From Acidobacteriota bacterium (GTDB taxonomy: Bacteria; Acidobacteriota; Thermoanaerobaculia; Multivoradales; JAHZIX01): a stretch of 37,951 nucleotides of DNA. Positions 31,196-37,951 of this stretch are shown one piece after another. The translations under genes and the position numbers were made by a program. The notes beneath the pieces were generated by a model. That model had not been told where the DNA came from and did no database searches. It was given only the letters and a program-made list of their open reading frames with translations. The stretch is from assembly GCA_034211275.1 (NCBI GenBank), contig JAXHTF010000047.1, forward strand, positions 1-37,951, in the 5' to 3' direction. The first letter of the stretch is position 1; every line of letters begins with the position of its first letter.

Positions 31196-32311
31196 ATGGC
31201 GGTATCCCTCAACCAGCTTCTGAAAGCCATGGTCGAGCAGGGCGGCTCGGACCTGCACATCACCACCAACGCTGCGCCCCAGGTTCGCGTGGACGGTGTG
31301 CTGCGGCCTATCAACGCGCCGCCGTTCACGCCGACCCAAACCAAGCAGCTGGCCTACTCGATCCTCACCGACAACCAGAAACAGCGGCTGGAAGAGAACC
31401 TGGAGATCGATTTCTCCTTCGGGATCAAGGGCCTGGCCCGCTTCCGCGCCAACGTCTTCCACCAGCGCGGCGCCATCGCCGCGGCCTTCCGGCAGATCCC
31501 TTACGAGATTCGCAGCTTCCGCGAGCTGGGGCTGCCGCCGATGGTGGAGAAGCTGTGCGAGAAGCCCCGCGGGCTGATCCTGGTCACCGGGCCCACGGGC
31601 TCGGGCAAGTCGACGACCCTGGCCTCGATGATCGACAAGATCAACCGCGAGCGCCACGAGCACATCGTCACCATCGAGGATCCGGTGGAGTACCTGCACT
31701 CGCACAAGAAGTGCATCGTCAACCAGCGAGAGCTCAACGCCGACACCCACAGCTTTACCAACGCCTTGAAGTCGGTGCTGCGTCAGGATCCGGACGTGGT
31801 GCTGGTGGGCGAGATGCGCGATTTCGAGACCGTAGAATCGGCGCTGCGCATTGCCGAGACCGGTCACTTGACCTTCGCCACCCTGCACACCAACTCCGCG
31901 GCCCAGACCATCAACCGCATCATCGACATCTTCCCCGCTCACCAACAGGGCCAGATCCGCGTTCAGCTCTCCTTCGTGCTCGAAGGGGTGCTGTGTCAGT
32001 CGCTGCTGCCCCGGGCCACCGGCAACGGTCGCGCCCTGGCGATGGAGATCATGGTCCCCAACTCCGGCATTCGCAATCTGATTCGAGAGGACAAGATCCA
32101 CCAGATCTACGGCATGATGCAGACCGGCCAGGCCAAGCACGGCATGCAGACGTTCAACCAGAGCTTGGCCGGGCTGTACTTCAAGCGCCACATCACGCTG
32201 CAGACGGCTCTCAACCGCTCGTCCAACGCCGACGAGCTTCAGGAGATCATCGCCCGGGGAGCGGCGGCCCTCAATCCGGGAGGCGCGCGGCCGAATACGG
32301 CGAGGAGGTAA
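31196..32311 (+). CDS. pilT: Type IV pilus retraction ATPase PilT
   Basis: 371 residues, normal for PilT. Starts MAVSLNQLLKAMVEQGGSDL, the usual PilT opening; the upstream in-frame ATG (31178) is rejected. Walker A GPTGSGKS at 132-139, Asp box TIEDPVEYLHSHKK, Walker B/His box region RQDPDVVLVGEMRDFETVES and TGHLTFATLHTNSA with the catalytic Glu in GEMRD; QSLLPRATGNGRALAMEIM follows. A cytosolic hexamer that powers pilus disassembly for twitching motility. The retraction-type helix motif after EIM is NSGIRNLIREDK. First gene of pilT-pilC-pilS-pilR, 3 bp before pilC. TAGAAT occurs twice upstream (31150-31155, 31170-31175), without good -35 partners. Confidence 0.97.
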   Translation: MAVSLNQLLKAMVEQGGSDLHITTNAAPQVRVDGVLRPINAPPFTPTQTKQLAYSILTDNQKQRLEENLEIDFSFGIKGLARFRANVFHQRGAIAAAFRQIPYEIRSFRELGLPPMVEKLCEKPRGLILVTGPTGSGKSTTLASMIDKINRERHEHIVTIEDPVEYLHSHKKCIVNQRELNADTHSFTNALKSVLRQDPDVVLVGEMRDFETVESALRIAETGHLTFATLHTNSAAQTINRIIDIFPAHQQGQIRVQLSFVLEGVLCQSLLPRATGNGRALAMEIMVPNSGIRNLIREDKIHQIYGMMQTGQAKHGMQTFNQSLAGLYFKRHITLQTALNRSSNADELQEIIARGAAALNPGGARPNTARR

Positions 32312-32314
32312 GAA

Positions 32315-33526
32315 ATGGCTAGCTTTACGTGGAAGGGGCGCTCGCGCACCGGTCAGTTGATGGAGGGGGTCGAGCTCGCCGACACCAAGGACGCCGCCGT
32401 CGCAGCGTTGCGCCGACGGCAGATCCAGGTCACCTCCATCAAGGAGAAGGGGCGGGAAATCCCGATCATGCGGCGCTTCAAGTCGCCCTTCGGCATTCCC
32501 CAGAAGCGTCTCGCCATCTTCACCCGCCAGTTCTCCGTCATGCTCGACGCCGGCCTGCCGCTGGTCCAATGCTTGGAGATCCTGGCGACCCAGGAAGAAA
32601 ACGAAGCCTTCGCCGAGATGATCGCCAAGGTGCAGAGCGATATCGAGCAGGGCTCCTCCCTGGCCGACGCCATGCGCAAGCATCCGAAGGCGTTCAACGA
32701 CCTCTACGTCAACATGGTGGCCGCCGGTGAGGCCGGCGGTATCTTGGACATCATCCTCCAGCGCCTGTCGAGCTACATCGAGAAGGCGGTGAAGCTGAAG
32801 AGCCAGGTCAAGTCCGCCATGATCTACCCGGTGGCGGTGATCACCATCGCCATCGGCGTGGTGTGGATCATCCTGCGCTTCGTGATCCCGGTGTTTGCCC
32901 AGCTCTTCGCCGGCGTCGGTTCGGAGCTACCGTTCTTGACCAAGATCGTGGTCGATGCCTCGAACTTCGTAGGCAACTACTCGATCTACATCTTCGTCAT
33001 CCTCATCGCCCTGGGCGTCTTCATCAACCGCTTCCACAAGACCTATCGAGGACGGCGGATCATCGACAATGCGATGCTCCGGGCGCCGATCATCGGCATG
33101 CTGCTGCGCAAGATCGCCATCGCCCGCTTCTGCCGGACCCTGGCGACCCTCACCTCCTCCGGCGTACCGATCCTCGACGGCCTGGAGATCACCGCCCGCA
33201 CCTCCGGCAACGCCATCATCGAGGACGCCATCATGGCGGTGCGCAAGGCAGTGGAGGAAGGTAAGACGGTCAGCGAGCCGCTGGCGCAAACCAAGGTCTT
33301 CCCGGCGATGGTGGTGCAGATGATCAACGTCGGTGAGCAGACCGGCGCGCTGGACCAGATGCTGTCGAAGATCGCCGACTTCTACGAAGAAGAGGTGGAC
33401 ACCGCCGTGGCCGGCTTGATGAAGCTCATCGAGCCCATCCTCATCGTGGTGCTGGGCGCCATCATCGGCGTCATCGTCACCGCCATGTACCTGCCCCTCT
33501 ACTCCATCCTGACCCAGATCGGCTGA
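32315..33526 (+). CDS. pilC: Type IV pilus inner-membrane platform protein PilC
   Basis: 403 residues, full length. Two GspF/PilC domains: first at ~65-190 (IFTRQFSVMLDAGLPLVQCL), second at ~270-390 (FCRTLATLTSSGVPILDGLE), each with the GE box form (AAGEAGGILDIILQRL; NVGEQTGALDQMLSKI). Membrane spans at ~170-190, ~222-242 and ~375-398. It links the PilT/PilB motors to pilin movement through the inner membrane. AGGAGG lies six nt before the ATG at 32315. Confidence 0.97.
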   Translation: MASFTWKGRSRTGQLMEGVELADTKDAAVAALRRRQIQVTSIKEKGREIPIMRRFKSPFGIPQKRLAIFTRQFSVMLDAGLPLVQCLEILATQEENEAFAEMIAKVQSDIEQGSSLADAMRKHPKAFNDLYVNMVAAGEAGGILDIILQRLSSYIEKAVKLKSQVKSAMIYPVAVITIAIGVVWIILRFVIPVFAQLFAGVGSELPFLTKIVVDASNFVGNYSIYIFVILIALGVFINRFHKTYRGRRIIDNAMLRAPIIGMLLRKIAIARFCRTLATLTSSGVPILDGLEITARTSGNAIIEDAIMAVRKAVEEGKTVSEPLAQTKVFPAMVVQMINVGEQTGALDQMLSKIADFYEEEVDTAVAGLMKLIEPILIVVLGAIIGVIVTAMYLPLYSILTQIG

Positions 33527-33578
33527 TCGCCGGTCCCCCATCGTGAGGGATCAGGTCATGAGGGTTAATCCCGCCTAT

Positions 33579-33609
33579 CGACCCCGGTACGCTGTTGCGG
33601 CCGGGGTCG
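33579..33609 (+). promoter_or_regulatory. 9-bp perfect hairpin just before pilS
   Basis: CGACCCCGG (33579-33587) and CCGGGGTCG (33601-33609) pair around a 13-nt loop, ending 17 nt before the GTG of pilS. No T-run, so attenuation/partial termination between pilTC and pilSR or an RNA-stability element. Confidence 0.5.
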
Positions 33610-33625
33610 CTGGCGTTCCTAGCCC

Positions 33626-35346
33626 GTGCAGCAGCTAATCGCACCGTCCTCCTCCGATCGGCAGATCCGCGGGCTGATCCTGGCCCGCCTGGTGGTGGTC
33701 ACCGCCATCGTGGCGCCGTGGTTCGTGGTCCTCTTCCTGGGGCCGCCCAAGAACACCAACCTGCTCTCCAGCCTCACCGCCCAGGTTTACCGCGAGGCCA
33801 ACGCCACCGGCGTCCAGGGGATTCTTCTCTTCACCTTCCTCGCCACCGGGGCCTATGCGCTGATGCTGCGGTTCCGCTGGCCTTCCCTGGCCCGCCTGAT
33901 GCAGATCCAGCTGGCGGTGGATCTGCTGTTGGTCTCGGCCCTGGTCTTCACCTTCGGCGGCATCCAGAGCCCGTTCTCCATGTTCTATCCGGTGGTGATC
34001 ATCCTCGCCGTCTTCAACCTGCGGCGCCGCACCTCCGCCACCGCGTTCGCCACCGCCGCCCTCGCTCTCTACACCGTCCTGTTGATCTGGCTCTACGCCG
34101 ACGGTCAGTGGCCGCCGCAGCTGGGAGCGGCGCCTCCGGAGGTCACCATCCGGGTCACCTACAACATCCTGGTGGCCTTGGTGGGCTTCTACGGCGTGGC
34201 GGTGTTGGGCTCGGCGTTGGCCCGGCGCACGCTGTTGGCGGAAGAGGAGCTGGAGGAGCAGCGGGAGCGCATCGCCAACCTGCGGGTGGTCTACCAGGAC
34301 ATGTTCCAGTCGATCCTCAGCGGCCTCATCACCACCGATCTGGAGGGGATCATCGCCAGCGTCAACCTCTCCGGGCAGCGCATCCTGGGGAAGACCTCCG
34401 ACGACCTGAGCGGTCAGTCGATCCTCAGCACCGGCCTGGTGGACCGCAAGACCTGGGACCAGCTGCGGGAGCGCTGCGGCGACCAGGGGACGGGCCGGCA
34501 CGAAGCGGAGATCAACCGCGACGACCGCACCAACTACCTGGGCTTTTCCATCTCCCGCCTGAAGGATGCCGAGGGCGTCGCCCGGGGGTTCATCATCGTA
34601 TTCCAGGACCTCACCGAAACCCGCAAGCTGCAAGAGGAGCTGCGGGTGCGGGACCGCATGGCCGCCGTCGGTGAGCTGGCCGCCGGCATCGCCCACGAGA
34701 TCGGCAACCCGCTGGCCGCCATCTCCGGCTCCGCTCAGATGCTCGAGGCCACCCTCGCCGACCACGACGGCGCCGCCAAACTGCTGTCCATCATCCTCAA
34801 GGAAAGCCAGCGGCTGGACCGCACCATCAAGAGCTTTCTGCGCTTTGCCGGTCCCAAGGAGCGCCAGACGGTGCTCTTCGACGTCTCGCAGCTCCTCTCC
34901 GACCACTTCACCCTGCTGCGCAACAGCGACGAGGTGCAGCCGGACCATCACCTGGAGCTGGAGCTGGACCCGCGGGCGGCGCTGCTGGTGGCGGATCCGG
35001 ATCACGTCAGCCAGATCTTCTGGAACCTGGCCCGCAACGCCCTCCGCGCCATGCCCGAGGGTGGTACCCTGAAGGTCTCCGGATCCCGAAAGGGAACGAA
35101 TTACCGCCTCTGTTTTCAGGACGACGGCCGCGGAATGACGGAGGAGCAGAGGGCCAAGATCTTCCAGCCCTTTCACAGTTCCTTCGACCGCGGCACGGGC
35201 CTCGGCATGGCCATCGTCTATCGCATCGTGGAAGGCTACGGCGGCCGCCTGCGGGTCTCCAGCGAACCCGGCCGCGGAAGCCGGATCACCGTAGAGCTGC
35301 CGATTCCGGAGCCGGAACAGGACACCGTGGAGTTGAAGACCGTCCC

Positions 35347-35350
<4 letters not shown>
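33626..35350 (+). CDS. pilS: Sensor histidine kinase PilS (NtrB family)
   Basis: 574 residues. Residues ~20-210 hold six hydrophobic spans (for example LILARLVVVTAIVAPWFVVL, MFYPVVIILAVFNL), as in PilS of other bacteria. A PAS domain follows (~225-345: YQDMFQSILSGLITTDLEGI). Then HisKA with the phospho-acceptor His in AAGIAHEIGNPLAAISG (about residue 356), and the HATPase with N box WNLARNALRAMPEGG, G1 DDGRGMTEEQ and G2 GTGLGMAIVYRIV. It senses pilin or membrane state and phosphorylates PilR. GTG start at 33626 with no clear Shine-Dalgarno and a hairpin before it. The stop overlaps the pilR start (ATGA). Confidence 0.93.
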
Positions 35351-36732
<1,382 letters not shown>

Positions 36733-36795
36733 GCCGTCCCCACGGCGCCGAAAACCACGCTCTCCCAGACGTCTCACCATGGCGGCGGCCGCACC

Positions 36796-37266
36796 GTGAA
36801 ATCCAACCCCTCCCCGAGCCCCGGTGCCGCAGGCCGTCGGCGGCTCGTACTGGTATTTTTCGGGCTGCTCTGGGCCTGGGGAGCCCTGGGGCTGGCCCAC
36901 GCCCTGATCGAACAACGAAGCCAGATCCGCCTCGCCGAGACCCAGGCCGTCGCTCCCGCCCGCTGGCAGCTGGGCTCCGGTCAGGAGAAGCGGCTGGAGC
37001 ACTTCCTGCGCCAGATGACCCGCGACCTGCCGGAAGGTAGCCGCATCGGCTGGACCGTGCCGCCGGAGCCCAACAGCTCGGTCTTCTTCCTCACCCGCTG
37101 GGCCACATACCACCTACCCCACTCTCTGATCGTCCCCGCCGGAGCCCGACGGCCCAGCGACGACCTGGACTTCTGGATCACCTACCGCCGCCGGCTCCAG
37201 CGCCCGGATCTGGAGCCCGTGCGGGAGCTCCCCCAGGGCTCGCTCTATCGGGTGCGGAAAGACTGA
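36796..37266 (+). CDS. Small membrane-anchored hypothetical protein (156 aa)
   Basis: GTG start at 36796. A basic N-terminus (AAGRRRLV) is followed by one membrane span (LVFFGLLWAWGALGLAHALI). A soluble domain of ~110 residues (EKRLEHFLRQMTRDLPEGSR, SVFFLTRWATYHLPHSLIVP, LDFWITYRRR) comes next. The pattern of a 'conserved position in a face-out helix then WATYHLPHSLIVP' recalls small partners of GT-C-type glycosyltransferases, but no family is assigned. Its TGA overlaps the ATG of the next gene by one base, so the two are coupled. Confidence 0.65.
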   Translation: MKSNPSPSPGAAGRRRLVLVFFGLLWAWGALGLAHALIEQRSQIRLAETQAVAPARWQLGSGQEKRLEHFLRQMTRDLPEGSRIGWTVPPEPNSSVFFLTRWATYHLPHSLIVPAGARRPSDDLDFWITYRRRLQRPDLEPVRELPQGSLYRVRKD

Positions 37267-37951
37267 TGGCAGCCCTGAGCTTAGAGTTGGTCATGGGACT
37301 GGGGGCAATCCTGGTCCTGGCAATTCTGCTCACCCTGGCCGGGCGAGGGCTGCTCTCCGTTGGGTCGTGGCAGCACCGCTGGGAGCTCCCCGACTACCTC
37401 GAGAACCCCCTCCGCCTGGCCCTTTGCGCCGTCGCCGGGCTGGTGCTGCTCCACGGCCTGCTCACCGCCTACTGGCTGCTGGGAGTGCCGTGGCGGCTGG
37501 CGACGCTACTCCCACCGTTGGGGCTCTTCGCCCTGCTTCATCCCTTGGACGAGCTCTTTTCGACCCTGGGCTGGCCGAAGCCGGTGGACTGGAGCGCCTG
37601 GAGACGGCGGAGCCGAGATCCCCGAGTGCTGGCCGCGCTCCTCCCCCTCGCAGCTCTGACCGGCGGCATTCTCGCCTACGGCCTGACCAACCCGGACTTC
37701 GTCTACCACTGGGGCATCAAAGGCCATCGCTTCTTCCTCGCCAGCGGGCTGGATCTGCCGTTTCTCGATCTCGCCGGCAACTGGCCCGTCCATCCCGAAT
37801 ACCCCAATCTGGTGCCCGAGCTCTTCGCCGCCACCGCCCTCCTCGCAGGGGAGTTCACCGACCGGACGATGCCGCTCTGGTCGGTGGTCTTCCTCGCCCT
37901 GATGGCGCTGGTGATCCACGGCACCCTTCGCGGCGCCGGCAGCGACCGGCG
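37266..37951 (+). CDS. Polytopic membrane protein, GT-C/GT39-like, partial (C-terminus beyond right edge)
   Basis: Open to the window end, 228 codons seen. Starts MAALSLELVMGLGAILVLAI and shows at least five hydrophobic spans (also LALCAVAGLVLLHGLLTAYW, LATLLPPLGLFALLH, VLAALLPLAALTGGILAYG, SVVFLALMALVIHGTL). The loop NPDFVYHWGIKGHRFFLASG followed by NWPVHPEYPNLVPELFAATA resembles the periplasmic region of lipid-linked-sugar dependent GT-C glycosyltransferases. A role in envelope glycan or glycoprotein synthesis is inferred; the diagnostic C-terminal half is missing. Together with the gene before it, it follows pilR after a 63-bp gap. Confidence 0.65.
   Translation, partial: MAALSLELVMGLGAILVLAILLTLAGRGLLSVGSWQHRWELPDYLENPLRLALCAVAGLVLLHGLLTAYWLLGVPWRLATLLPPLGLFALLHPLDELFSTLGWPKPVDWSAWRRRSRDPRVLAALLPLAALTGGILAYGLTNPDFVYHWGIKGHRFFLASGLDLPFLDLAGNWPVHPEYPNLVPELFAATALLAGEFTDRTMPLWSVVFLALMALVIHGTLRGAGSDR

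Noticed and set aside
30899-32683. 594-codon open frame antisense to pilT and flanking genes
   Set aside because: GC-rich codon usage of the real plus-strand genes leaves the antisense frame open; the translation is Gly/Asp/His/Leu-rich without any domain, and it runs across a terminator and three genes.
33635-35176. 513-codon open frame antisense to pilS
   Set aside because: Mirror of the pilS frame; no signal peptide, domain or ribosome site.

Overview
The window is about 38 kb of GC-rich bacterial chromosome. It most likely comes from an Acidobacteriota lineage, possibly a Thermoanaerobaculia-type one. Three things point there: a VWA protein of the 'VWFA-related acidobacterial' architecture, two ECF sigma factors of the Sigma70_ECF (TIGR02999-like) type, and two large Ser/Thr kinases of which the complete one carries a TPR tail. 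There is also an unusual load of exported proteins with signal peptides, Asp-box propellers, CarboxypepD_reg-like repeats and a 'DGFESGDFSGW' lectin-like module. The assignment is by protein family only; no rRNA or tRNA is present.

Left part, minus strand (1-6437). An ECF sigma gene (6437-5868) is followed by a strong hairpin. A recognisable sigma70-type promoter (5752-5723) then drives a tightly packed set: a small Cys/Tyr-rich exported protein, an exported propeller-like protein, a 1066-residue exported protein of CarboxypepD_reg-like repeats (joined to the previous gene by an ATGA overlap), and a Ser/Thr kinase that runs off the left edge.

Centre (6629-19636). The plus strand carries two exported proteins (a cadherin-like/lectin-like protein and the VWA protein). 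After them comes an apparent operon of three paralogous exported proteins of 915-932 residues (10440-18809). Each has an Asp-box (BNR/sortilin-like) beta-propeller followed by two copies of a roughly 110-residue domain recognised by FWFF...VKVLDGRPVNG...WWVF. A seventh, diverged copy of the domain sits in a small exported protein on the opposite strand (19636-18929). The promoter region of that gene and that of the first paralogue share a nearly identical 15-bp palindrome. I regard this as the most original content of the window.

Middle right (19899-28910). A phosphotransferase and an acyl-CoA dehydrogenase of the ACAD10/11 type lie on the minus strand, separated by a plus-strand exported clan GH-A-like protein that stops right after its catalytic-acid NEP motif. 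Then come an exported M23 metallopeptidase (minus), a divergent ECF sigma/Ser-Thr kinase-TPR pair (plus), and a 166-bp MITE-like element with perfect 19-bp terminal inverted repeats abutting the kinase stop codon.

Right part, plus strand (29015-37951). Two exported proteins, one a probable zinc metalloprotease, are followed after a terminator by type IV pilus genes in the order pilT-pilC-pilS-pilR. The retraction ATPase, the platform protein and the two-component regulator of pilin expression are present, but pilB and pilA are not beside them. Last come a small membrane-anchored protein and a polytopic membrane protein cut by the window end, overlapping by one base. Exported surface proteins, kinase/ECF signalling and pili together suggest a surface-living or predatory/scavenging lifestyle; that is inference.
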